In this document: positions 16,911-25,150 of the stretch, in pieces | Layout: each line of letters starts with the position of its first letter | Numbering within the stretch: the stretch's first letter is position 1 | NCBI GenBank assembly: GCA_003725585.1 | Contig: RJMB01000020.1 | Coordinates: 38,656-102,655 of the forward strand | Length of the DNA stretch: 64,000 nucleotides | Origin: Halostreptopolyspora alba | GTDB lineage: Bacteria; Actinomycetota; Actinomycetes; Streptosporangiales; Streptosporangiaceae | Direction of reading: 5' to 3' | Notes under the pieces: model-generated | The model's input: only the letters and a program-made list of their open reading frames with translations | Told to the model about the DNA's origin: nothing | Databases searched by the model: none | Position numbers and translations under genes: made by a program

Positions 16911-17744
16911 ATGTCCTCTCGTCCCAGTGGCGGACCTCGTCCCAGTGGCGGACCTCACGAGCTGGGCCAGAACCTCCTCGTCGACCGGTCGGTCATCCGC
17001 GCGATCGAACGGCTCGTCGCGCCCACGACCGGGCCGATCGTGGAGATCGGAGCCGGAGACGGCGCCCTCACCCTGCCGCTGAGCCGGTCGGAGCGACCGG
17101 TCACCGCCGTGGAGATCGATCCCGGCGTCGCGCGCCGCCTAGCCCGGCGCGCACCGGACAACGTCACCGTGGCCATACGGGACGTCCTGCGGTTCCGGTT
17201 CCCAAAGCACCCCCACGTCATCGTCGGCAACCTGCCGTTCCACCTCACCACCGCGATCCTGCGCCGGATCCTCGCCGCGCCGCACTGGCACACCGCGGTG
17301 CTGGTGGCGCAGTGGGAGGTGGCGCGGCGGCGCGCGGGCGTGGGCGGTGCGAGCATGCTGACCGCGCGCAGCTGGCCGTGGTTCGAGTTCACGCTGCACG
17401 AGCGCGTCCCGGCGCGCTCCTTTCGGCCCTCCCCCTCGGTCGATGGTGGGCTGTTCACCATGACCCGGCGGGCCACACCCCTCGTCGCGGACCGGCACGG
17501 TTACCAGCGCTTCGTGGAGCGCGTGTTCACCGGGCCGGGGCGCGGACTGCGCGAGATCGTGGCCCGGACGGGTCAGGTCGACCGGCGGGCGCTGGACGGC
17601 TGGCTGCGGCGCACCCAGGTAGGGGCCCAGGCGTTGCCCAAGGACCTCACCGCGCACCAGTGGGCCTCACTGTGGAACGAGGTCGCCGGGCACGGTGCAC
17701 CGGGCCGCCCGGGCACCGGCCGCGGAGGCCGTGCGCGCCGCTGA
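16911..17744 (+). CDS. erm: 23S rRNA (adenine-N6)-dimethyltransferase, Erm family
   Basis: Erm enzymes dimethylate A2058 of 23S rRNA and so block macrolide, lincosamide and streptogramin B binding. The SAM-binding motif is IVEIGAGDGALTLPLSR, motif IV is IVGNLPFHLTTAILR (NLPF), and the Erm-typical region VAQWEVARRRAGVGGASMLTA and FRPSPSVDGGLF follows. HELGQNLLVDR near the N terminus is standard. It differs from the KsgA/RsmA at 22641, which has NLPY and [16 protein letters not shown] 16911 has GGAG six bases upstream; length 277 aa. Codons 3-14 are an 18-base tandem duplication (RPSGGP twice). Expression is probably controlled by the leader/attenuator upstream. Family assignment is confident; the exact Erm class is not. 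Confidence 0.9.
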   Translation: MSSRPSGGPRPSGGPHELGQNLLVDRSVIRAIERLVAPTTGPIVEIGAGDGALTLPLSRSERPVTAVEIDPGVARRLARRAPDNVTVAIRDVLRFRFPKHPHVIVGNLPFHLTTAILRRILAAPHWHTAVLVAQWEVARRRAGVGGASMLTARSWPWFEFTLHERVPARSFRPSPSVDGGLFTMTRRATPLVADRHGYQRFVERVFTGPGRGLREIVARTGQVDRRALDGWLRRTQVGAQALPKDLTAHQWASLWNEVAGHGAPGRPGTGRGGRARR

Positions 17745-17800
17745 GATCCCGCCGCGGGATGGCCGCGCGCGGCGCCCCCGTTGGCCGCGCGCGGCTTCAC

Positions 17801-18757
17801 TCAGACCAGGAAGAAGTCCCGCGCGGCCTTGGCGATGCCCTCCGTGTCGAGGCCGTGGGCGCGGTCGTGGTCGGCTGCGGTGCCGTAGCCGCGCACCTCG
17901 TCGGCGCGGGAGACGCCGAGGGAGCGCTGGCGGTGCCTGCGGTCGGCGAGCGCTGTGGCGACCTCGTGGGCCGACGTCCCCTCCAGGTAGGGCTCGACCA
18001 CCAGGACGTCGGCCTGGCCCGCCGCCGCGACGAGGCGGTTCAGTCCCGCGCGGTCGAAGGGGCGGACCGTGGCCGTGTAGGCGACCGTGACGTCGAGGCC
18101 GTCGGTGGCGGCCAGGACACGGTCCAGCATCGGGCCCACGGCCACGACGACACCTCCGCGGCGGGCCGAACCGGAACGAACGGTGACTAGGCCGTCGTCC
18201 ACGGGGCGCGCCGCCGCGTTTCCCCGTTCCGAGAGTCGGAGATAGACGCGGTCGTCCCCCTCCAGTGAGTCCCGGAGGAGTCGGGCGGCCTCGTCGGCGT
18301 GGCCGGGAACGTGGACCCTCCATCCCGGGAGGGTGTCGAGGAGCGCGACGTCACCGGGCGCCATGTGTGTGCGGCCGCCGGCGGCGTAGTCGTAGGAGGA
18401 GCCGACGCCCACCAGGACCGCGCCCGCGTCCTGGTGGGAGAGGTCCAGTTTGAGCTGCTCGAACGGGCGTTCCACGAGGAACGGGGCGATGGTGTGCACG
18501 ATGGGGCGCATTCCGGTGAGCGCCATTCCGCCGGCGACGCCCACCATGAGCTGCTCGCGGATACCGACGTTGACCACACGCTCGGGGTACCTGGCGGCGG
18601 CGGTCTCGAAGCGATCCTCGGAGATGTCGGCGAGCACCACGGTGACCCGTGGGTCGGTCTCCAGCGAGGCCAGCGCCGTACTGACGAACGCCTCGCGCAT
18701 CCGGGTGGGTGTGACGTTGTCGACAGTGCTCAGGCTCGGCGGGCCGTTCCTCGGCAT
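17801..18757 (-). CDS. Transketolase, C-terminal (pyrimidine-binding) subunit
   Basis: The Pyr and C-terminal domains of a split transketolase, 318 aa. It has VLADISEDRFETAAARYPERVVNVGIREQLMVGVAGG (containing the catalytic Glu of the Pyr domain), RPFEQLKLDLSHQDAGAVLVG and a C-terminal VLVVEPYLEGTSAHEVATAL. With the N-terminal subunit encoded 18 bases upstream it would transfer two-carbon units with thiamine diphosphate. The ATG follows GAGGAGAG. Split forms also occur in secondary-metabolite clusters, so the ketose substrate could be other than xylulose 5-phosphate. A promoter resembling SoxR-controlled ones precedes the pair. Confidence 0.87.
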   Translation of the reverse strand: MPRNGPPSLSTVDNVTPTRMREAFVSTALASLETDPRVTVVLADISEDRFETAAARYPERVVNVGIREQLMVGVAGGMALTGMRPIVHTIAPFLVERPFEQLKLDLSHQDAGAVLVGVGSSYDYAAGGRTHMAPGDVALLDTLPGWRVHVPGHADEAARLLRDSLEGDDRVYLRLSERGNAAARPVDDGLVTVRSGSARRGGVVVAVGPMLDRVLAATDGLDVTVAYTATVRPFDRAGLNRLVAAAGQADVLVVEPYLEGTSAHEVATALADRRHRQRSLGVSRADEVRGYGTAADHDRAHGLDTEGIAKAARDFFLV

Positions 18758-18775
18758 TGCTGCTCTCCTCGCTGC

Positions 18776-19462
18776 TCAGCTTCGCACCCGGGCGGTCACG
18801 GCCAGCGGGCGTCCCGGATGCGCGGTGGTGAGGGCCTCGTACAGTGCGGCGTGGTCGCGTCCCTCCACGGCGCGGGCGTCCCATCCCTCAACGGCGAAGC
18901 GCTCGCCGATGCCTCCCGGCCAGCCCAGTGAGTCGGACTGGTTGTCGATGACGACCACGGTGAGGTTGTCGATCCCGAGGCGGCCGGCGACGGCGATGGC
19001 CTCGTGGTTGCTTCCCTCATCGAGCTCGGCGTCACCGACGAGGGCCACCACGCGCGGCCGGGTGCGGCCCTGGGCGCGCAGCGCGAGAGCCGTTCCCAGG
19101 GCGAGTCCGAGCCCGTGGCCCAGCGAGCCACTGCCGATCTCGACTCCGGGGACCAGTACGCGGTCCGGGTGGTGGCCGAGCGGGGAGTCGAAGGCACCCC
19201 AGGCGCGCAGCTCCCTGACCCCGAGGAACCCCTTCGCGGCCAGGACGGCGTAGTAGGCGGCCGGCCCGTGCCCCTTGGAGAGCAGGAAACGGTCGCGGTC
19301 GGGGTCGTCGAGGGTCTCGGGTGTGACGTTGAGCACGCGGTCGTAGAGCACCCACAGCACGTCGAGCGTGGACTCGGCCGCGGCCTGGTGTTTCTCGTCA
19401 CCGGTCATGAACCCGACAAGGGCGGGAAGGTCGGCGTAGCGACCGAATGTCGTCGCTGTCAT
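18776..19462 (-). CDS. Transketolase, N-terminal (thiamine diphosphate-binding) subunit
   Basis: The PP domain of a split transketolase, 228 aa. It shows SKGHGPAAYYAVLAAKGF, GSLGHGLGLALGTALAL and the thiamine diphosphate motif VGDAELDEGSNHEA followed by a DNQSD metal ligand region. The open frame starts at 19483, but ATG 19462 is favoured because a promoter with a SoxR-type box ends only six bases before it. The message is then predicted to be leaderless. It is the first gene of a two-gene unit. The unit is inserted between ispE and the erm/ABC-F pair, and only its regulation hints at a redox role. Confidence 0.87.
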   Translation of the reverse strand: MTATTFGRYADLPALVGFMTGDEKHQAAAESTLDVLWVLYDRVLNVTPETLDDPDRDRFLLSKGHGPAAYYAVLAAKGFLGVRELRAWGAFDSPLGHHPDRVLVPGVEIGSGSLGHGLGLALGTALALRAQGRTRPRVVALVGDAELDEGSNHEAIAVAGRLGIDNLTVVVIDNQSDSLGWPGGIGERFAVEGWDARAVEGRDHAALYEALTTAHPGRPLAVTARVRS

Positions 19463-19468
19463 ACCCCC

Positions 19469-19499
19469 AGCATGGAACCTCAAGTTAAGTTGAGGTCAA
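19469..19499 (-). promoter_or_regulatory. SoxR/MerR-type promoter of the split transketolase
   Basis: On the minus strand TTGACC (19499-19494) and CATGCT (19474-19469) are separated by exactly 19 bp, the long spacer of MerR-family promoters. The spacer region holds the near-palindrome CCTCAAGTTAAGTTGAGG (19478-19495, plus-strand reading), one base different from the E. coli soxS box CCTCAAGTTAACTTGAGG. The start codon at 19462 falls at the expected transcription start. No soxR gene is in the window. Confidence 0.75.
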
Positions 19500-19539
19500 T
19501 ACCTCGGGCCGGAACACTCCGGGTGGCACGCGGCGGGCG

Positions 19540-20466
19540 TCACGACCCGCGCACGACGGTGGCGCCGGGGACGTCGCCGTGGGCGGTCACGGCCCGCTCG
19601 CAGTGCCGGGACTCCCGCAGCGCGGCGGCGACGCGCGCGGCGCCCGCCCCATCCCGGGCGAGGAAGGCACACGTCGGGCCGGATCCGGACACGACCGCCG
19701 CGAGCGCGCCCGCCTCCCGGCCGGCCTCCAGGGTGGCGCGCAGGTCCGGGCGCAGCGACAGCGCCGCGGGCTCCAGGTCATTGGAGAGTGTCTCGCCCAG
19801 CGCGTGGGCCTCCGCCGAGGCGAGTGCCGACATGAGCGCGGTGTCCCCACTGGGCTCGGGGGCGTGGGGACGCAACCGGTCGTACTCGGCGAAGACGTCG
19901 GCCGTGGACAGGCCCACGCTGGAGAGCGCGAAGACCCAGTGGTAGCGGCCGGGGCTCGACACCGGGGTGAGAATCTCCCCGCGGCCGGTGCCCACCGCCG
20001 TGCCGCCGACGAGTGGGAAGGCGACGTCGCTGCCGAGCTCGGCCGCGAGAGCCAGGAGATCGTCGTGGTCGATTCCCGTTCCCCACAGCATGTTGCACGC
20101 CACCAGTGCGCCCGCGGCGTCAGCGCTGCCGCCCGCCATGCCCCCCGCGACCGGGATTCGCTTACTGAGCTGGATGTTCACGGGTGTGCCGGCGCCGGTC
20201 TCGGCCGCCAGCCGGTGCGCCGCGCGGGCCGCGAGATTGGTCGCGTCGCGCGGAACCCCGGTGGTGTCCCCACCGGGCTGACCGTCGACGGTCAGCCGCA
20301 CGAGGCTCCACTCTGCACACGGCCGCGCCGCTGTCACGGTAACCTCGTCGAACAGCGAGACAGCGTGAAAGACATTGACCAGATCGTGGTATCCATCTTC
20401 GCGCGCCGGCCCCACCGCTAGCTGAAGGTTCACCTTCGCGGGTACCCGTACGGTTACGGCGGTCAT
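19540..20466 (-). CDS. ispE: 4-diphosphocytidyl-2-C-methyl-D-erythritol kinase
   Basis: A GHMP kinase of the methylerythritol phosphate pathway, phosphorylating CDP-methylerythritol on the way to isoprenoids. VRVPAKVNLQLAVG opens the protein, and the ATP-binding glycine-rich loop is KRIPVAGGMAGGSADAAGALVA (about residues 92-113). VVSGSGPTCAFLA is near the C terminus. The frame is open to 20631; I choose ATG 20466 (GTG 20475 also possible), giving 308 aa. It belongs to the conserved ispE-ksgA-rpfB-tatD-metG series, here separated from ksgA by a plus-strand kinase gene. Confidence 0.93.
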   Translation of the reverse strand: MTAVTVRVPAKVNLQLAVGPAREDGYHDLVNVFHAVSLFDEVTVTAARPCAEWSLVRLTVDGQPGGDTTGVPRDATNLAARAAHRLAAETGAGTPVNIQLSKRIPVAGGMAGGSADAAGALVACNMLWGTGIDHDDLLALAAELGSDVAFPLVGGTAVGTGRGEILTPVSSPGRYHWVFALSSVGLSTADVFAEYDRLRPHAPEPSGDTALMSALASAEAHALGETLSNDLEPAALSLRPDLRATLEAGREAGALAAVVSGSGPTCAFLARDGAGAARVAAALRESRHCERAVTAHGDVPGATVVRGS

Positions 20467-20712
20467 AGCGGTCACGAGTCCTAGATCGTAAAGGAAGCCC
20501 ACCCCCCGTGAGCCCACACAGCCGCGCAGGGACCCTCCTCCGGTTCCCGGACGCGCCTCGCACGGCCCCGGTACCCGTGGGCGACCCCCCACACGAACAC
20601 GGCACCGTGGATGTCCGGTTTCGGGCTCCATGCCTTACGCGGGTGGGTATCTGGGCACAATCCCCGCTACCTTGGAGCCGGACGCACTTTGGACACCGTC
20701 GGGGAGGGCCGC

Positions 20713-22611
20713 TTGCCGTCGGATGGGCTCCCAAAGAACCTGGAACCGTTGGCAGCCGGGGATCCGGCCACCATCGGTCCGTATGTGCTGTCCGGGCGCC
20801 TGGGCAGTGGGGGTATGGGAACGGTCTACCTGGGCCGCACCCCTGAGAAAGGGTCCCAGGTCGCGATCAAGGTGATTCGGCCGGAACTCGCGTTCGACGA
20901 GGCCACCCGCGCGCGGTTCCGCGACGAGATGGAGAACGCCCGCCGCGTCGCCTCCTTCTGCACCGCGAAAGTGCTCGACCACGGGACCTTCGAGAACCGG
21001 CCGTACATGGTCACCGAGTACATCTCGGGCACCCCGTTGGCCGAGCAGATCGCCGAGCACGGAGCCCTCGACTCCAGCACGCTGCACGGCTTCGCGCTGG
21101 GCGTGGCGGCGGCGCTGGCGGCCATTCACAGCGGCGGCCTGGTCCATCGGGACCTCAAGCCGGCCAACGTGCTGCTGTCGATCTCGGGACCGCGTGTCAT
21201 CGACTTCGGCATCGCCCGGGCGATGAACACCATGACCAACCACACCAAGACCGGCATCGTCATGGGCAGCCCGGGTTGGATGGCCCCGGAGCAGCTGCTG
21301 GAGGAGAAGGTCACAACCTCCGCCGACATCTTCGCCTGGGGGTGCCTCGTGGCCTTCGCCGGCAACGGTGCCCACCCCTTCGGCAACGGCGACGCCATGA
21401 CACTGGGCAAGCGGGTGCTGTTCGCCGAACCGCAGATCGGCGACCTCGACAGCCCCCTGGACCGGCTGGTCCCCCAGGCGCTGGCCAAGGAACCCGACCG
21501 CCGCCCCAAGGCACAGGACCTGCTGCTGGAACTCGCCGGCGGCGAGGACGACTCCGGAAACGACAACGACATGGTCAGCCACGCGTTGCACCAGTCGTGG
21601 CGGCCCAACCTCCCGCCGGTACCTCCAGGAGCCGCACCGCCCGGACCCAACGGCCCACCGGCCCCTCCAGGGCCACCGCACCCACCGCAGGGACCACCTC
21701 CCCAACCGGGCGGCGGGATGCAGCCACCCGGCCCGCCACAGGGCGGTCCCGGCATCGCGCCCGGGACCGGGCAACCACCGCAACAGGCCCCGATCCCCGC
21801 CGGGCAGCAGGCGTACCAGAACCAACAGGTACAGCCACCCCCGACGGCCGGCCCCGGCCAGCAACCTCCGGTGCACCAGAGCGGCCAGTTCCCGGTGGTA
21901 TCACCGAACCAGACCGGGCCGATCCCCCAGGTGGCACCGCAAGCCCAGGACAGCTCCGCCACCGGGGCGTCCCGCCCCCAGGCACAGCCCTACGTTCCCC
22001 CGGCGTCTCCCCCACCGCACAGCCCCATGCAGCCCGCGCGCAGGCGGACGAAGTGGATCGTGCTGGCGGCGATCGCCGCCACCGTTCTGGTCGGGCTGTT
22101 CGCCGTGCTCACGATCCTGCTGTTCAACAACCAAGGCGAGCCCGAAGGCGCCGGGAGCGCACAGCAGGAGGAGGACGAGGGCGCGGGCCCCGACCCCCAG
22201 GACGAGGCCGACGGAGCCTCCCCCGACGGCGTCACCGACGGCCGTATGGCGTTCCAGGTCGACCAGTACACCTGCGGCGCCGACCTCCCGGGCCGGCCCA
22301 CTGTCAGCGGCGGGATGTACTGCACGTTCGACGTGCGCGTGGAGAACACCTCGGACAGCGCCATCGAGCTGGACCACGAGTGGCAGCGCCTGCAGACCTC
22401 CGACGGGGCCGTCGACCCGCCCCGGCCGCCCACGCGTGACGAGCGGAACCAGGAGTCCCTGTGGCAGGAGATCCCCTCCGGGGAGGAGGCTCGGGGCTCC
22501 ATGGTGTTCCTGGTCCCCGACGGCACCGAGCCCGAGGAACTCGCGCTGCGCAGTCACGACAGCGACGACAGCGCCCGGATCGACCTCGGCGACGTCCCCC
22601 GACGCAACTGA
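20713..22611 (+). CDS. Membrane-anchored serine/threonine protein kinase
   Basis: A Hanks-type kinase with one membrane span. Motifs: LGSGGMGTVYLG (P-loop, residue about 30), VAIKV (Lys53), HRDLKPANV, DFGIA and APEQ. After the kinase comes a Pro/Gln/Gly-rich linker of about 150 residues, a hydrophobic span (WIVLAAIAATVLVGLFAVLTILLF, about 447-470), an acidic stretch and an extracellular beta-rich domain like DUF4352 proteins. TTG 20713 follows GGGGAGGG at five bases and gives 632 aa; the frame is open to 20611. It sits alone on the plus strand inside a minus-strand housekeeping series. The outer domain may sense an envelope ligand (inference). Confidence 0.9.
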   Translation: MPSDGLPKNLEPLAAGDPATIGPYVLSGRLGSGGMGTVYLGRTPEKGSQVAIKVIRPELAFDEATRARFRDEMENARRVASFCTAKVLDHGTFENRPYMVTEYISGTPLAEQIAEHGALDSSTLHGFALGVAAALAAIHSGGLVHRDLKPANVLLSISGPRVIDFGIARAMNTMTNHTKTGIVMGSPGWMAPEQLLEEKVTTSADIFAWGCLVAFAGNGAHPFGNGDAMTLGKRVLFAEPQIGDLDSPLDRLVPQALAKEPDRRPKAQDLLLELAGGEDDSGNDNDMVSHALHQSWRPNLPPVPPGAAPPGPNGPPAPPGPPHPPQGPPPQPGGGMQPPGPPQGGPGIAPGTGQPPQQAPIPAGQQAYQNQQVQPPPTAGPGQQPPVHQSGQFPVVSPNQTGPIPQVAPQAQDSSATGASRPQAQPYVPPASPPPHSPMQPARRRTKWIVLAAIAATVLVGLFAVLTILLFNNQGEPEGAGSAQQEEDEGAGPDPQDEADGASPDGVTDGRMAFQVDQYTCGADLPGRPTVSGGMYCTFDVRVENTSDSAIELDHEWQRLQTSDGAVDPPRPPTRDERNQESLWQEIPSGEEARGSMVFLVPDGTEPEELALRSHDSDDSARIDLGDVPRRN

Positions 22612-22640
22612 GAGGGTGGGTTTCCCGGGCTCGCTACCGC

Positions 22641-23540
22641 TCACCGGCTCGGGCACCTCGGGTCCGGGGGGTCCGCCGGCCCCTGCTCGGCGATCCGCGC
22701 GAAGGCGGAGATGTCCAGTGACTCCCCGCGCGCTGCCGGGTCGACCCCGGCGGCGCGCAATGCGGCCTCCGCGTCGGCGGAGGAGCCCGCCCACGGCGTC
22801 AGCGCCGCGCGCAGCGTCTTTCGGCGTTGCGCGAAGGCCGCGTCGACGACCTCGAACACCCGCTTCCGGGAGACTGTGCCGACCGGTGCCGGACGGCGGG
22901 TCAACCGCACGAGCCCGGAGTCGACGTTGGGCGTGGGCCAGAAGACGTTACGGCCGACGGAGCCCGCGCGGCGCACGTCGGCGTACCACGCGGCCTTGAC
23001 CGACGGGGCGCCGTAGGTACGGCTTCCCGGTTCGGCGGCGAGCCTGTCGGCCACCTCAGCCTGCACCATGACCAGGATCCGGCGCACCGAGGGCAGCAGG
23101 TCCAACAGCCGGAGCAGGACCGGTACGGCGACGTTGTAAGGCAGGTTGGCCACCATCGCGGTCGGTTCCGGCCCCGGGACCTCGGTCACGCGCATCGCGT
23201 CGGCGGCGCGGACCTCCAGGCGCTCGGCGAGACTCGGGGCGTGCTCGCGCACGGTCGCCGGTAACGCGGCGGCCAGGTCCTCGTCCACCTCGATGGCGGT
23301 CACGTGGCGCACTCGGGGCAACAGCGCCAGCGTCAGCGACCCGAGTCCGGGCCCGACCTCCAGGACCGTGTCGTCGGCGCCCACACCGGACACCCGGACG
23401 ATCCGGCGCACAGTGCCGTGGTCGACGACGAAGTTCTGTCCCAACGACTTGGTGGGCCTGATACCGATACGGCCGGCGATCCGACGGACGTCAGCCGGGG
23501 TCAGCAGATGCGCGGTCTCGGGTGTCTCGGAGTCGGCCAC
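22641..23540 (-). CDS. rsmA: 16S rRNA dimethyltransferase RsmA/KsgA
   Basis: Dimethylates A1518 and A1519 near the 3' end of 16S rRNA during 30S maturation. It has [19 protein letters not shown], the SAM motif [16 protein letters not shown], and motif [38 protein letters not shown] and [14 protein letters not shown] complete the family pattern. The frame is open to 23690; GTG 23540 (VADSETPE) fits actinobacterial homologues and gives 299 aa. rpfB ends 70 bases upstream on the same strand. It is a distant homologue of the Erm at 16911, and the two should not be confused: NLPY here, NLPF there. Confidence 0.94.
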   Translation of the reverse strand: MADSETPETAHLLTPADVRRIAGRIGIRPTKSLGQNFVVDHGTVRRIVRVSGVGADDTVLEVGPGLGSLTLALLPRVRHVTAIEVDEDLAAALPATVREHAPSLAERLEVRAADAMRVTEVPGPEPTAMVANLPYNVAVPVLLRLLDLLPSVRRILVMVQAEVADRLAAEPGSRTYGAPSVKAAWYADVRRAGSVGRNVFWPTPNVDSGLVRLTRRPAPVGTVSRKRVFEVVDAAFAQRRKTLRAALTPWAGSSADAEAALRAAGVDPAARGESLDISAFARIAEQGPADPPDPRCPSR

Positions 23541-23610
23541 CCGACCATCCTGCCAGGCCGGGTGGGGCGACAGCGTCGTGCGCGCGGCCGCCCCACCCAG
23601 ATCTCCGGAG

Positions 23611-24831
23611 TCAGTTGAACAGGTTGCTGCCGCACTCGGGCCACTGGCCCTGCCAGTTGCCGTCGACCGCGTTGTAGAGCTTCTTGGCACGCATGGTCTG
23701 CTCCGCGGGGGACGCCTCGGCCGGGGACCCGCTGCCGCCGACCGACTCCCAGCTCGCCATGGAGAACTGGTAGAGGCCGTAGTAGCCGCCGGCGGAGTTC
23801 ACCGCCGTGGGGTCGCCGCCGGACTCGCACTCGGCGAGCGCGTCCCAGTTGAGGTTGTCGGCCTCACCGCCGACGTTCTCCTCGGGCTCCTTGGTCCCCA
23901 CCTCGACGACGCCGTCGACCGGCTCCTCCAGGACCTCCTCCTCGAGGACGTGCTCGGTCTCCTCGCCCTCCTCCATCACCGTGGCCACGGTGACCTCCTT
24001 GAGGCCGTCCTCGGGCTCCTGGACGACCTCCTCCTCGCCCTTCTCCAGCTCGTCGGTCTCACGCCTCTCGGTCTCAGCCTCGATCTCGGTCTCCCTCGTC
24101 TCGGGCTCGCCGAGAACCTCGAGGACGTCGATGACCATGCCGTCGGTGGGCTCGGTGTCGAGATCCGGCTCGACGATGTCGTGCTCCCCCAACTCGACAC
24201 CATTGTCTGCCAGCACCTCCTCGACCGTGCCCGCTGTGGTGGCGACCTCGGCGCGGGTCCGGTCGTTGAGGATCGCCACCTGCCGGGCGCCGGTGGCCTC
24301 GACCTCGATTCCGGACTCGGGCACCGGCTCGTCGCGCCCCACCGACATCTCCAGCGTCTCGTCCCCCAGACCGATCTGGTCGAGCGCCTCCCCCACGGTG
24401 AGCGCGGTGACCCAGTACGTCTCCGGCTCTCCGTCCAGCTCCAGGACGAACTCGCGGCCGGTGCGCACCAGGATGGTGTCGCCGCTGCTCACATCGGTGT
24501 CTGGGGCCGGGGCGACCGCGTCGTGCTCCCCCAGCTCGACACCCTCGGAGTCGAGCACTTCCCGCACGTCGGCGTCGAAGGCGCGCACCGTCCGCTCCTC
24601 GCCGTCGACGTCGAGGGTGACCCGCTGGTCCATCGCGAACGCGGTGCCCCCGCCAACCAGCACCAGGGCCGCGACGGCGGCACCTCCGACCAGCGCCGAA
24701 CGCGAGCGCAGCCACGCGGGCGGGGTGACGGACGGCAGGCGGAGCGACTTCGACGCGGCGGGACGCTCCCGCGTGTCGGGCGCCTTGCGGGAGCCGCGAT
24801 GCGATCCACCGGAACGTGACAACCGATTCAC
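23611..24831 (-). CDS. rpfB: Resuscitation-promoting factor RpfB
   Basis: A secreted or anchored muralytic enzyme that wakes dormant cells by cleaving peptidoglycan. A basic N terminus and one span ([21 protein letters not shown], residues about 46-66) are followed by three DUF348 (ubiquitin-like) repeats, each with [20 protein letters not shown] sequence. A G5 domain rich in Glu and Val comes next. The Rpf lysozyme-like domain ([15 protein letters not shown] with the catalytic Glu, then [19 protein letters not shown]) ends the protein. GTG 24831 follows AGGTCAGG. Length 406 aa. Place between tatD and ksgA is conserved in actinobacteria, apart from the racemase gene inserted upstream. Confidence 0.94.
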   Translation of the reverse strand: MNRLSRSGGSHRGSRKAPDTRERPAASKSLRLPSVTPPAWLRSRSALVGGAAVAALVLVGGGTAFAMDQRVTLDVDGEERTVRAFDADVREVLDSEGVELGEHDAVAPAPDTDVSSGDTILVRTGREFVLELDGEPETYWVTALTVGEALDQIGLGDETLEMSVGRDEPVPESGIEVEATGARQVAILNDRTRAEVATTAGTVEEVLADNGVELGEHDIVEPDLDTEPTDGMVIDVLEVLGEPETRETEIEAETERRETDELEKGEEEVVQEPEDGLKEVTVATVMEEGEETEHVLEEEVLEEPVDGVVEVGTKEPEENVGGEADNLNWDALAECESGGDPTAVNSAGGYYGLYQFSMASWESVGGSGSPAEASPAEQTMRAKKLYNAVDGNWQGQWPECGSNLFN

Positions 24832-25150
24832 GATTACCTGACCTCTACGAGAATGGGGGGCGACAGGGGTAGGGGGATGGCCGGGCGGCTCCGGCCGTTA
24901 CCACGCGATGATGGGAGGCGGGCCGCGGCGTCCGGTGCCCGGTCCCTCGGTCACAGCGGCGCTCCTCAGCCATGGGGAAATTACCATAGCGTCCGCAACC
25001 ACGCTTTGGGCTTAGCCGAATCCCGAACAGTGGCCCGCGCCGAACCCCGCCACACGGCCGCGCCATCGGCGCGTAGCATTACACCGCCGACCCCGGAGGT
25101 GACGCGGGATCGGGCGCTAGTTCGCCGATGAGCGCGGGAGGTTTCGCGGT

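Noticed and set aside
24832..25150. Possible c-di-AMP (ydaO) riboswitch ahead of rpfB
   Set aside because: Such riboswitches precede rpf genes in some actinobacteria, but I could not find the conserved ydaO core in this leader by eye.
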